A model generated the notes under the pieces. That model made no database searches and was not told the DNA's origin. It saw only the letters and a list, made by a program, of their open reading frames with translations. From Roseinatronobacter ekhonensis (GTDB lineage Bacteria > Pseudomonadota > Alphaproteobacteria > Rhodobacterales > Rhodobacteraceae), in assembly GCF_900499075.1 (NCBI RefSeq), contig NZ_UIHC01000003.1, forward strand, positions 114,513 to 178,512: a DNA stretch of 64,000 nucleotides, read 5' to 3'. Below, in pieces: positions 51,678-60,204 of the stretch. A program made the position numbers and the translations under genes. How positions within the stretch are numbered: the first letter of the stretch is position 1; every line of letters starts with the position of its first letter.

Positions 51678-52558
51678 GCCGGGACTTTCATTGCATCAAG
51701 GGCCGCGTCAATTTGGGCTATGATGTCATGGGACAAAGGCTGCAACGGACGTGGAAGCGGGGCGGGACCAAGCCCCAAAAGATCCAGAATATGCGGGGCA
51801 ACACGAATTGCACCATAGGTTTTGAACACTTCCCAAAGCGCGGCTGCCTTGGCATGTTCAGCACATAGGCGCGTATCGTCGCCGCGCGCGCTCCAGATCG
51901 CAAGCGCCAAATCCGGCAAGACCCCGGCAATGACGGAATACCAAGCATCCGCGCCTGCCCCAAGCGGGACATGGATAAGCGCATCACCTGAATAGCCAAT
52001 GACAAAGCCATCATGAGTCTTGCGGCGCAAAAACGCGATCTGGGCCTGTGCCGCAGCCGACGTCGCGGGGGCCGGGTTCTTTACAGCCACCACCTGCGGA
52101 TTGGCGGCAAGCGTCGCGACAAGATCCTCGCTGATGGTGAAATGCGTCGTGCCCGGATTGTTGTACAGGCATATGGGCAGCGCAGACACCGCCGTGACAT
52201 CCGCAACCAGCCCGGCGAAATCTGCATCGCTCAGGGGTAGGTAAGACACCGGGGCCAGCAAAGCGGCGGCGGCACCTGCGCGCTCTGCTGCGCGCACATG
52301 GCTGACCACATCAGACGTCCGGAGCGCGCCAACCCCGGCCAGAACCGGAATATTGCCGGCGGCTTCAACCGCCGCAGAGATCGCACGCGCGCGTTGGTCG
52401 GCGCTCAGATACATATAGCTTCCGGTCGAGCCGAGAACCCCGATGGAGTCCACGCCAGAGCCAGCAAGCCGGGCGACCAATCGACCAAGATGATCGGTGT
52501 CAACCACCCCATCCTGATCCATTGGCGTCAGCGGGAATGCCGACAAACCGGACAGCAT
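51674..52558 (-). CDS. DapA-family (dihydrodipicolinate synthase/N-acetylneuraminate lyase type) aldolase
   Basis: This 294-residue TIM-barrel enzyme has the class I features GSTGSY at 43-48, Tyr132 in YNNPGTT, and the Schiff-base Lys160 in VVAVKNPAP. The family catalyses aldol-type additions or cleavages on pyruvate or related ketoacids. The exact reaction in this operon is not known; it could act on a ureido or semialdehyde product of pyrimidine breakdown. ATG at 52558 shares a base with the hydA stop (TGATG), and the stop overlaps the ATPase start. Confidence 0.82.
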   Translation of the reverse strand: MLSGLSAFPLTPMDQDGVVDTDHLGRLVARLAGSGVDSIGVLGSTGSYMYLSADQRARAISAAVEAAGNIPVLAGVGALRTSDVVSHVRAAERAGAAAALLAPVSYLPLSDADFAGLVADVTAVSALPICLYNNPGTTHFTISEDLVATLAANPQVVAVKNPAPATSAAAQAQIAFLRRKTHDGFVIGYSGDALIHVPLGAGADAWYSVIAGVLPDLALAIWSARGDDTRLCAEHAKAAALWEVFKTYGAIRVAPHILDLLGLGPAPLPRPLQPLSHDIIAQIDAALDAMKVPA

Positions 52559-54012
52559 CACACCCCCGTCGCGGGAATTCCCGTCCGTTGCACGGGGCGC
52601 GGGGCTGTCAGGTCTTTCCACGTGCTCAGCGCGCGGTTTGTCACACCGTTTCCGGCGCGCTTGACGAACTGGCCGTGGCCTTCCTGCGTGCGCACCTCGC
52701 CGTCATGAATGGCGACCTGCCCGCGTGTCAGCGTGAAGCGCGGCAGGCCTTTCACCTCTTTGCCCTCGAACACATTGTAATCAATGGCAGATTGCTGCGC
52801 GCTTGCGCTGATTGTCTTAGTCTTGGCCGGATCCCAGACGACGATATCGGCATCCGCGCCCACGGCAATCGCACCTTTGCGCGGGTAGCAATTGAGGATC
52901 TTGGCGATATTGGTCGACGTGACGGCCACGAACTCGTTCATCGTCAGCCGCCCGGTTTCGACCCCGTGTGTCCAGAGCATTGGCATCCGGTCTTCCAGCC
53001 CGCCGGTGCCATTGGGAATCTTGGTGAAATCACCAACACCGTAGCGCTTCTGCTCGGTGGTAAAGGCGCAATGATCCGTGGCGACAACCGAGAGCGACCC
53101 GGATTGCAGCCCGGCCCACAGGCTGTCCTGATGCTGCTTGTTGCGGAAAGGTGGCGACATCACGCGGCGCGCGGCATGGTCCCAATCGGGGTTGAAATAC
53201 TCGCTGTCATCCAGCGTCAGGTGCTGGATCAGGGGCTCGCCCCAGACACGCTTTCCTTGCTGGCGCGCGCGGCGGATGGCCTCGTGGCTTTCCTCGCAAG
53301 AGGTGTGGACAACGTAGAGCGGCACACCTGCCATATCGGCGATCATGATGGCGCGGTTGGTGGCCTCGCCCTCGACCTGCGGCGGGCGGGAATAAGCATG
53401 CGCCTCTGGCCCGGTATTGCCCGCCGCCTTCAGCTTGGCCGCAAGTTCGGCCACCACATCGCCGTTTTCGGCATGGACCATGGCAATCCCGCCCAATTCC
53501 GACAGACGGTTGAACGAGGAATAAAGTTCGTCATCATTCACCATCAACGCGCCTTTGTAGGCGAGGAAATGCTTGAACGTGTTGATCCCGCGCTCTTCGA
53601 TCACGGTTTTCATGTCGTTGAACACCTGCTCGCCCCACCATGTCACGGCCATGTGGAACGAATAATCGCAATTCGCGCGGGTGGATTTGTTGTCCCAGCG
53701 CTTGATCGCATCAAGCAGGCTTTCGCCCTGGTTGGGCAGACAGAAATCCACCACCATCGTCGTGCCGCCCGCCAGCGCCGCGCGGGTGCCGGATTCGAAA
53801 TCATCGGTCGAATAGGTGCCCATGAAGGGCATTTCCAGATGCACATGCGGGTCAATTCCGCCGGGCATGACATAGGCGCCGGTGGCGTCAAGTGCTGTAT
53901 CGCCCGTCAGGTTCGGGCCGATCTGGGCGATCTTGCCACCCTCGATCAGCACATCGGCCTTGTAGGTCAGGTCATGCGTGACGATGGTGCCGTTCTTGAT
54001 GACTGTGGTCAT
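52558..54012 (-). CDS. hydA: Dihydropyrimidinase (D-hydantoinase)
   Basis: The 484-residue binuclear zinc amidohydrolase opens dihydropyrimidine rings to N-carbamoyl-beta-amino acids. The metal-binding DPHVHLEMPFMG (His56, His58) is clear, and the carboxylated lysine lies in FKHFLAYKG. Later ligands lie in VHTSCEE and in ATDHCAFT. The cytoplasmic enzyme is the second step of the reductive pathway, after PreT/PreA and before the amidohydrolase at 54497-55744. Its start is 56 bases from the GIY-YIG gene upstream, which lies between it and the third-step gene. Confidence 0.93.
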   Translation of the reverse strand: MTTVIKNGTIVTHDLTYKADVLIEGGKIAQIGPNLTGDTALDATGAYVMPGGIDPHVHLEMPFMGTYSTDDFESGTRAALAGGTTMVVDFCLPNQGESLLDAIKRWDNKSTRANCDYSFHMAVTWWGEQVFNDMKTVIEERGINTFKHFLAYKGALMVNDDELYSSFNRLSELGGIAMVHAENGDVVAELAAKLKAAGNTGPEAHAYSRPPQVEGEATNRAIMIADMAGVPLYVVHTSCEESHEAIRRARQQGKRVWGEPLIQHLTLDDSEYFNPDWDHAARRVMSPPFRNKQHQDSLWAGLQSGSLSVVATDHCAFTTEQKRYGVGDFTKIPNGTGGLEDRMPMLWTHGVETGRLTMNEFVAVTSTNIAKILNCYPRKGAIAVGADADIVVWDPAKTKTISASAQQSAIDYNVFEGKEVKGLPRFTLTRGQVAIHDGEVRTQEGHGQFVKRAGNGVTNRALSTWKDLTAPRPVQRTGIPATGV

Positions 54013-54034
54013 GGGGTGCCTCCTCTACGGCACC

Positions 54035-54057
54035 CGCCCCGGACTTGATCCGGGGCC
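54035..54057. repeat. REP-like palindrome B
   Basis: CCCCGGA (54037-54043) pairs with TCCGGGG (54049-54055) around the loop CTTGA. It ends 13 bases before the stop codon of the GIY-YIG gene (54068) and follows the hydA start on the other side. Confidence 0.8.
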
Positions 54058-54067
54058 TTGCGCCCCG

Positions 54068-54352
54068 CTAGTCTGGTATGGCGTGTGCCATGTCTTTCCA
54101 GTTTTGGTTGAACTCGGTAATCAGAGCAATCTTCCAGCCGCGCCGCCAACGTTTGATCGCGCGCTCTCGACGCAACGATTGCTCGAAGTCGTCGTGCGGT
54201 TCGAACCAGACAAGTGTCTTGATGTTGTACTTGGCCGTATGCGTGCTCAGCCCAGCACGATGGGCCGCGACGCGACGCTGCAAATCGGTTGTGCGGCCCG
54301 TGTAGAGCGCACCGCCGGGACGAGAGGCCATGATGTAGACGTAATGCGACAT
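54068..54352 (-). CDS. GIY-YIG nuclease (URI family)
   Basis: The 94-residue protein has the GIY-YIG fold: HYVYIMAS in place of GIY, ALYTGRTTDL for YIG and its Arg, then a helix with AHRAGLSTHTAKYNIK and a glutamate in RRERAIKRW. It is a small stand-alone nuclease of the URI/YhbQ type. ATG at 54352 is chosen; the longer frame to 54454 runs through a REP-like repeat. Its flanks carry REP-like palindromes on both sides, and it interrupts the pyd operon. Confidence 0.82.
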   Translation of the reverse strand: MSHYVYIMASRPGGALYTGRTTDLQRRVAAHRAGLSTHTAKYNIKTLVWFEPHDDFEQSLRRERAIKRWRRGWKIALITEFNQNWKDMAHAIPD

Positions 54353-54390
54353 GGCGGAAGCATGGCGCACCGAGGTTAATAAACCTTGAA

Positions 54391-54480
54391 GCCCGCCCCG
54401 GCCTTGAGCCGGGGCCTCTTGTCCAAATTTCCCCTGCCAGCAAGCTTGGCGCAAGGCCCCGGCTCAAGGCCGGGGCGGGC
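54391..54480. repeat. REP-like palindromic doublet C, 27-bp outer inverted repeat
   Basis: The sequence 54391-54417 is an exact reverse complement of 54454-54480 (27 bases). Each arm contains its own palindrome: CCCCGGC/GCCGGGG around CTTGA at 54396-54414 and around TCAAG at 54457-54475. It lies between the GIY-YIG gene start and the amidohydrolase stop, 38 bases from the former. Confidence 0.85.
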
Positions 54481-54496
54481 TGCGTTCCTTGGGTGC

Positions 54497-55744
54497 TCAC
54501 TCCACAATCTCCGCCGTGTTCAGCACCGCGTGCAATAGCACATCGGTGCCCGCTTTCGCCCAGTCCTTGGTGATATCCTCGGCCTCGTTATGCGACAATC
54601 CGTCGACGCAAGGGCACATGATCATCGCAGTTGGTGCCACATCGTTGATCCAGCAGGCGTCATGCCCCGCGCCCGAGACGATGTCCATGTGGCTGTAGCC
54701 CAGTTCCTCGGCCGCCGCCCGCACGGCCGCGACACAGCCTTCGTCAAACGCGGGCGGGTCGAACTGGCCGACGATATGGCAATCGAACTCCACCCCGATC
54801 TCGTCACAAAGCTTCGGCGCGCGCTCCATCAACTCGGCCACCATGGCGTTCAGCTTGTCCAGAATATGTGTGCGCATATCGACCGTGAACACGGCTTTGC
54901 CGGGGATGATGTTGCGCGAATTGGGGTAGACGTCGATATGCCCGATCGCGCCAACGGCACCGGGTTGGTTCGCCATCGCGATCTCGTGCACCAGTTCCGT
55001 CACCAGCGCCAACCCGCGCCCCGCGTTCTTGCGCATATGCATCGGCGTTGACCCGGTATGGCTTTCCTTGCCCGTCACCGTGCATTCGATCCAGCGCAGC
55101 CCCTGACCGTGGGTTACGACGCCGACATCCTTGCCCTCGGCCTCCAGAATCGGCCCTTGTTCGATATGCAACTCGAACATGGCATGCATCTTGCGCGTGC
55201 CGACCGGCTCCTCGCCAACCCAGCCAATGCGCTTCAACTCGTCGCCAAAGCTTTTGCCCTCGGCATCAACCCGGTCATACGCCCAAGCCTGCGTGTGCTT
55301 GCCGATAAACACCCCCGAGGACAGCATGGCGGGCGCGAAGCGTGTGCCTTCCTCGTTGGTCCAGTTGACGATGACGATGGGGTGCTTGGTTTGTATGTCC
55401 AGATCGTTCAGCGTGCGCACAACTTCCAGACCGCCCAGAACCCCCAGAACCCCATCATACTTGCCGCCCGTAGGCTGGGTATCCAGATGGCTGCCCATAT
55501 AGACCGGCAGCGCGTTTGGGTCGGTGCCGGGCCGCGTTGCGAACATATTGCCCATCGTATCGACGCCCATGGTCAGGCCTGCCGCGTCACACCATGACTG
55601 GAACAATGCGCGACCTTCGGCATCGGCGTCGGTCAGCGTCTGGCGATTGTTGCCGCCGGCGATACCGGGGCCGATCTTGGCCATCTCCATCAGGCTGTCC
55701 CAGAGCCGCTCCGGATCTATGCGGAAATTCTGGCCGTTGCGCAT
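54497..55744 (-). CDS. N-carbamoyl-beta-alanine amidohydrolase-like M20 family enzyme
   Basis: The 415-residue zinc enzyme releases carbon dioxide and ammonia from N-carbamoyl-beta-alanine to give beta-alanine (or from allantoate in related members). Metal-binding motifs are GSHLDTQPTGGKYDG, NEEGTRFAP, ELHIEQGP and GAGHDACWIND. The dimerisation domain sits in the centre. It is the third step of reductive pyrimidine degradation. The start is 186 bases from the divergent rutR, with a RutR-like box between. Confidence 0.88.
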   Translation of the reverse strand: MRNGQNFRIDPERLWDSLMEMAKIGPGIAGGNNRQTLTDADAEGRALFQSWCDAAGLTMGVDTMGNMFATRPGTDPNALPVYMGSHLDTQPTGGKYDGVLGVLGGLEVVRTLNDLDIQTKHPIVIVNWTNEEGTRFAPAMLSSGVFIGKHTQAWAYDRVDAEGKSFGDELKRIGWVGEEPVGTRKMHAMFELHIEQGPILEAEGKDVGVVTHGQGLRWIECTVTGKESHTGSTPMHMRKNAGRGLALVTELVHEIAMANQPGAVGAIGHIDVYPNSRNIIPGKAVFTVDMRTHILDKLNAMVAELMERAPKLCDEIGVEFDCHIVGQFDPPAFDEGCVAAVRAAAEELGYSHMDIVSGAGHDACWINDVAPTAMIMCPCVDGLSHNEAEDITKDWAKAGTDVLLHAVLNTAEIVE

Positions 55745-55834
55745 GTCTTGTCCCTCTTGGCAGGTGAGATTCCGTTACCGGCGTCACTGGCTTTGGCAAG
55801 CGTGGGCCAGCACTTGGCCTCAGGTCAACAATTT

Positions 55835-55850
55835 TTGACCATTTGGACAG
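55835..55850. promoter_or_regulatory. RutR-like operator between the amidohydrolase and rutR
   Basis: TTGACCATTTGGACAG matches the RutR consensus TTGACCAnnTGGTCAA at 12 of 14 defined positions. A half-site GGTCAA (55823-55828) lies upstream with TTGACC after a six-base spacer, giving a second inverted repeat. It is placed to control both divergent promoters. Confidence 0.7.
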
Positions 55851-55930
55851 AAAAATACTGCAAGGTCGTGTGAAATGGTTGAATGCTGCTCTCAACTTGG
55901 GCAGCTTGAATTGGAAAGGCGACAGCACGC

Positions 55931-56548
55931 ATGAACAGCCCCCGCAAGGTGACCCGCATCCAGCGCCAGAAACGCGAAGTCATTCTGGCGGCCGCGCTGG
56001 AGGCTTTTGCCGAAGACGGCTTGCGCGGCGCGACACTGGAGAAAATCGCCGACAAGGCCGGCATGTCAAAGCCGCATGTTGTCTATTATTTCGGCAGCAA
56101 AGACGCGATCTACACGGAGCTTTTGCAAAGCCTGCTGGAGGTTTGGGTGCAGCCTCTGCGCGACCTGTCCGAGGATGCGGACCCTCTGGCCGCAATCTTG
56201 ACCTACATGCGGCGAAAGCTACGGATGAGCCAAGACATGCCGCGCGAAAGCAAAATGTTCGCGACAGAGATCCTGCACGGTGCCCCGCGTATGCGCCCGC
56301 AACTGTCGGGCGACCTGAAGGCGCTGGTCGATGACAAGGCGGCCCTGATCGCTGGCTGGAGCGCCGAGGGCAAGATTGCCAAGATCGACCCGCATCACCT
56401 GATCTTCTCGATCTGGGCAATGACACAGCACTATGCGGATTTCGACATTCAGGTCGAGGCGGTGCTGGGCCCAGACCGCAAAGCAGGCCTCTATGACGAG
56501 GCGGATGCGTTTCTTACGGAGTTTTTCGTGCGGGCACTTCGACCCTGA
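55931..56548 (+). CDS. rutR: TetR-family regulator, RutR-like
   Basis: The 205-residue protein has a TetR helix-turn-helix (AALEAFAEDGLRGATLEKIADKAG region, key residues GATLEKIADKAGMSKPHVVYYF) and a ligand-binding C-terminal half with HYADFDIQVEAVLG. It resembles RutR, which loses DNA binding when uracil or thymine is bound. Candidate boxes lie in front of it and in front of preT. It is divergent from the amidohydrolase gene, and its tail overlaps the EamA transporter gene by 35 bases. Confidence 0.85.
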   Translation: MNSPRKVTRIQRQKREVILAAALEAFAEDGLRGATLEKIADKAGMSKPHVVYYFGSKDAIYTELLQSLLEVWVQPLRDLSEDADPLAAILTYMRRKLRMSQDMPRESKMFATEILHGAPRMRPQLSGDLKALVDDKAALIAGWSAEGKIAKIDPHHLIFSIWAMTQHYADFDIQVEAVLGPDRKAGLYDEADAFLTEFFVRALRP

Positions 56549-57374
56549 GCAGCATCAGCAATGCAATCAACGTGGCCGCGATGCCGAACAGGATCGGGCT
56601 TGCGGGCCAACGTCCGGCGCTGATGTCCCACGCCACAACCCACGTCGGCACAAGGTAGGTATAGGCCATGACCTTGGCGGGCGGCAGGCGTTTGGATGCG
56701 TATTGCAGCAGGAAAAAGGTCAGCGCTGTTGTGACAATGGCAAGATAGGCCAGCACCCACCAGACGCGCGCGGGCAGGTCCAGAAACGGCGTGATCATGG
56801 CTTCTGGCGCGGCATAGACCCATGTGACCAAAAGCGCACCAACCGTTGTCCCGAACGAAGATTGCAGCGGCGACACGTCTTGGCAATAGCGGCGCAACAG
56901 GGCGGGCACGGCGGCATGGGCGAGCGCGCCGAAAAAGAAGATCGCCTCGCCCGTGCCGATCTCGAACCTCAACAATGCGGCAAGGTCGGCACGGAAAATG
57001 ACCCAGACTGCCCCCGCCGCCCCGATCAGCAGCGCCGCCAAAACCCAAGGCCCGGTATTGTGGCGCAGGATCAGCCAGCCATACCCTGCGGCCATAAGCG
57101 GGGTCAGCGTAAACACGGCGGCGGTGGATACCGCTGTAGTGCGCGCCAAAGCCTCGAACATGGTGATGAAGTAGATCGCCATCAGCGCGCCCACCAAGGC
57201 AAAGCGCCAGAACCGCGCCCAGACCGGGGCCACACGCAACCATAGCAGCAGACCCCACAACATAAACGCCGCGACGGCGAAGCGCAGGGCCATCAGCACA
57301 CCGGGGTCGATATCGCCAGCAATGAAATGCCCGAAGAAGAAACTGAGCGAGACCAGCAGCGAAAACAGCAGCAT
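56514..57374 (-). CDS. EamA/DMT family membrane transporter
   Basis: This 286-residue inner-membrane protein has ten hydrophobic segments in two EamA repeats (LLFSLLVSLSFFFGHFIAGD at the start, later PAKVMAYTYLVPTWVVAWDI). It probably exports or imports a metabolite; its place in the pyrimidine locus suggests an amine, base or amino acid. ATG at 57374 has a weak AAGG upstream; TTG at 57404 is the alternative. It starts 32 bases after the preA stop. The tail overlaps rutR convergently by 35 bases. Confidence 0.78.
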   Translation of the reverse strand: MLLFSLLVSLSFFFGHFIAGDIDPGVLMALRFAVAAFMLWGLLLWLRVAPVWARFWRFALVGALMAIYFITMFEALARTTAVSTAAVFTLTPLMAAGYGWLILRHNTGPWVLAALLIGAAGAVWVIFRADLAALLRFEIGTGEAIFFFGALAHAAVPALLRRYCQDVSPLQSSFGTTVGALLVTWVYAAPEAMITPFLDLPARVWWVLAYLAIVTTALTFFLLQYASKRLPPAKVMAYTYLVPTWVVAWDISAGRWPASPILFGIAATLIALLMLLRVEVPARKTP

Positions 57375-57405
57375 CGCCGCATGGCCTTGCGCTTCGGTTG
57401 CCAAG

Positions 57406-58710
57406 CTATTCAGCAGCCTTGGCCGAAGGGTTGTTCGGATGGGTCGTCCAGTTGGCATAGGTGTCTTCCACAACACTGCCGGTGCGTTCGTCCATCGCGC
57501 CGGGCTGCAACACCTCCATGGTGATACAGTCTTCCACCGGGCAGACATTCACGCACAGGTTACAGGCGACGCATTCATCATCCATCACTTCGAACACGCG
57601 GTCGGGCGACATGGAAATCGCCTGATGCGAGGTGTCCTCGCAGGCGGCATAGCAACGCCCGCATTTGATACAAAGGTCTTGGTCGATCCGCGCCTTGGTC
57701 ACATGGTTCAGGTTCAGATACTGCCAATCAGTCACGTTTGGCACGGCACGGCCCACCACCTGCTCGACAGAGGTGTAGCCCTTCTCATCCATCCACTGGC
57801 TGAGGCCAGAGATCATCTCTTGGACGATCTTGAAGCCGTAGGTCATGGCCGCCGTGCAAACCTGCACATTGCCCGCGCCAAGGCTGATAAACTCTGCCGC
57901 GTCACGCCATGTTGTCACGCCGCCGATACCGGAAATCGGCAGACCGAGCGTTTCGGCATCGCGGGCGATTTCGGCGACCATGTTCAGGGCAATCGGTTTC
58001 ACCGCAGGGCCGCAATAGCCGCCATGTGTGCCGCGCCCGTCAATCATCGGCTCGGGGCTCATGCTGTCTAGGTTGACCCCGGTGATGGAATTGATCGTGT
58101 TGATCAGCGACACCGCATCGGCCCCGCCATTCTTGGCCGCGCGCGCAGGGCCGCGAATATCGGCGATGTTGGGCGTCAGCTTCACGATCACCGGCTTGTC
58201 GTAATACATCTTGCACCAGCGCGTGACCATTTCGACATATTCGGGCACCTGGCCCACGGCCGCACCCATGCCACGCTCACTCATGCCGTGCGGGCAGCCG
58301 AAATTCAGCTCTATCCCGTCTGCGCCGGTTTCCGCCACGCGCGGCAGGATCGCTTTCCACGACTCCTCGTCGCAGGGCACCATGAGCGACACGATCATTG
58401 CGCGATCAGGGTAATCCGCCTTCACCCGCGCGATTTCTTCAAGGTTGGTCTGCAAGGGCCGGTCCGTGATCAACTCGATGTTGTTCAGACCCAGAAGCCG
58501 CCGGTCTGCGCCCCAGATCGCGCCGTAGCGCGGGCCATTGACATTGACCACGGGCGGCCCTTCGGCCCCGAGTGTTTTCCAGACAACACCGCCCCAGCCT
58601 GCGTCAAAGGCGCGGCGGACGTTGTATTCCTTGTCGGTCGGCGGGGCAGAGGCCAGCCAGAAAGGGTTGGGGCTTTTGATGCCCAGAAAGTCCGTGGTTA
58701 GGTCAGCCAT
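57406..58710 (-). CDS. preA: NAD-dependent dihydropyrimidine dehydrogenase subunit PreA
   Basis: The 434-residue enzyme catalyses reduction of uracil or thymine. It has an FMN barrel (NPFWLASAPPTDKEYNV at the start, NGGADAVSLINTINS and ISGIGGVTTWRDAAEFI) and C-terminal [4Fe-4S] clusters (CIKCGRCYAAC and CVACNLCVNVCPVEDC). It works with PreT, whose gene lies upstream. I used ATG at 58710 (MADLTTDFLGIKSP). A REP-like element lies between the two genes. Confidence 0.93.
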   Translation of the reverse strand: MADLTTDFLGIKSPNPFWLASAPPTDKEYNVRRAFDAGWGGVVWKTLGAEGPPVVNVNGPRYGAIWGADRRLLGLNNIELITDRPLQTNLEEIARVKADYPDRAMIVSLMVPCDEESWKAILPRVAETGADGIELNFGCPHGMSERGMGAAVGQVPEYVEMVTRWCKMYYDKPVIVKLTPNIADIRGPARAAKNGGADAVSLINTINSITGVNLDSMSPEPMIDGRGTHGGYCGPAVKPIALNMVAEIARDAETLGLPISGIGGVTTWRDAAEFISLGAGNVQVCTAAMTYGFKIVQEMISGLSQWMDEKGYTSVEQVVGRAVPNVTDWQYLNLNHVTKARIDQDLCIKCGRCYAACEDTSHQAISMSPDRVFEVMDDECVACNLCVNVCPVEDCITMEVLQPGAMDERTGSVVEDTYANWTTHPNNPSAKAAE

Positions 58711-58760
58711 GGCGGCAACTCCCTGTCTGTGGATGCGTCGGTTCGGCCTTGCGTGTTGCG

Positions 58761-58814
58761 CCCCGGACTTGATCCGGGGCCTCTTGGTCCAGAGGTCCCG
58801 GGTCAGGCCCGGGA
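58761..58814. repeat. REP-like palindromes D
   Basis: CCCCGGA/TCCGGGG (58761-58779, loop CTTGA) is followed by the short hairpin CCTCT/AGAGG and a third palindrome TCCCGGG/CCCGGGA (58796-58814). The cluster lies between the preT stop and the preA start. Confidence 0.78.
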
Positions 58815-58820
58815 CAGGTG

Positions 58821-60155
58821 TCACCCCATCAGGCTGCGGTGCATATCTTCGGCCGCATCACGGCCTTCGGCGACAGCCGTGACGGTCAGATCATCGCCAC
58901 CGGCCGCGCAGTCGCCCCCGGCCCAGACCCCCTTGATCGAGGTTGCGCCGGTTTCGGACACCGCGATCTTGCGCCCGTCCAACGCAAGCCCGTCAGGCAC
59001 CCCCGCAAGCGTCTGGCCGATAGCTTTGAACACCTGATCGGCGGGCAACGTGAACCTGTCTTCCGTTGTCACCAGCTTGCCGCCCTGCATTTCGGTATAG
59101 GCAAAGGTCACACCGGTCAGAGTGCCATTGCCCTCTATCCCGACGGGCGCCGCGTTGCAGATCAGGCGCACCCCCTTGCGTTGTGCGTGTTCCTGCTCAT
59201 GGCGCGATGCAGACATCGCGTCCTGACCACGCCGATAGACAATGCTGACCTCTTCCGCGCCCAGCAGCTTGGCTTGCACGCCTGCGTCAATTGCGGTCAT
59301 ACCGCCGCCAATGACCACCACGCGCCGCCCTATTGGCAATGCGCCAAGCTCCTGCGCCTGCCGCAACTCTGCAATGAAATCAACGGCATCCTCAGCATGC
59401 CCTGTCTCCTCTCCGGCAAGGCCCAATGCGTTCACACCCGTCAATCCCATGCCAAGAAAGACCGCGTCATAGGCATCCCGCAAGGCTTGCAAGCTCGTCT
59501 GTTGTCCCAACCGCTGGTCATAGCGGATCTCGATCCCGCCGATCTGCAAAAGCCAGTTCAATTCGCGCTGCGCGAAATCATCGGTCGATTTATACGCGGC
59601 GATCCCGAATTCGTTCAGGCCCCCGCCCTTCGCGCGCGCCTCGAAGATCACCACGTCATGCCCATGCAGCGCCAACCGATGCGCGCAGGCCAGACCCGCA
59701 GGGCCGGCCCCAACGACAGCGACGGTCTTGCCGGTCGGGGCGGCGCGCTTGAACGGATGTATGTCTTTGGCCATGAGCGTGTCGGTCGCATACCGCTGAA
59801 GCTGACCAATCTCGACCGGCTTACCCTCGGCCGCTTCGCGGACGCAAGCCTGCTCACACAAGGTTTCGGTGGGGCAAACCCGGGCGCACATTCCGCCCAA
59901 GATATTCTGGTCAAGGATCGTGCGGGCCGCTGCATCCGGCGTTCCCGTGGCGATCTGCCGAATGAACAACGGAATGTCGATTTCGGTCGGACAGGCCGTG
60001 ATGCACGGCGCATCATGACAGAAATAACACCTGTCAGCGGCCACGACCGCTTCATGGGCGTCGTATGGCGGATAGGCATCGCGGAAGTTCTGATCGAGGG
60101 TGGATGGCTCCAACCGTCCCGGTTGCACTCCGTCGCTTCGCTGCGGTGTCGTCAT
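58821..60155 (-). CDS. preT: NAD-dependent dihydropyrimidine dehydrogenase subunit PreT
   Basis: The 444-residue protein has an N-terminal Fe-S region (CYFCHDAPCITACPTEIDIP and CARVCPTETLCEQACV) and a FAD/NAD(P) domain like the small subunit of glutamate synthase (VVGAGPAGLACAHRLALHG, VVIGGGMTAIDAG). It feeds electrons from NAD(P)H to PreA, with which it forms the uracil-reducing enzyme. ATG at 60155 is chosen because MTTPQRSDGVQPGRL is the natural start. A RutR-like box lies about 50 bases before the start. Confidence 0.92.
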   Translation of the reverse strand: MTTPQRSDGVQPGRLEPSTLDQNFRDAYPPYDAHEAVVAADRCYFCHDAPCITACPTEIDIPLFIRQIATGTPDAAARTILDQNILGGMCARVCPTETLCEQACVREAAEGKPVEIGQLQRYATDTLMAKDIHPFKRAAPTGKTVAVVGAGPAGLACAHRLALHGHDVVIFEARAKGGGLNEFGIAAYKSTDDFAQRELNWLLQIGGIEIRYDQRLGQQTSLQALRDAYDAVFLGMGLTGVNALGLAGEETGHAEDAVDFIAELRQAQELGALPIGRRVVVIGGGMTAIDAGVQAKLLGAEEVSIVYRRGQDAMSASRHEQEHAQRKGVRLICNAAPVGIEGNGTLTGVTFAYTEMQGGKLVTTEDRFTLPADQVFKAIGQTLAGVPDGLALDGRKIAVSETGATSIKGVWAGGDCAAGGDDLTVTAVAEGRDAAEDMHRSLMG

Positions 60156-60204
60156 GGCTGATTCCCGTTGGCTACTCTGTATAGTCGAGCACAGATCGGC
60201 ATCT

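Noticed and set aside
52522..54048. 508-codon plus-strand frame
   Set aside because: It is the shadow of hydA on the other strand and has no recognisable motif.
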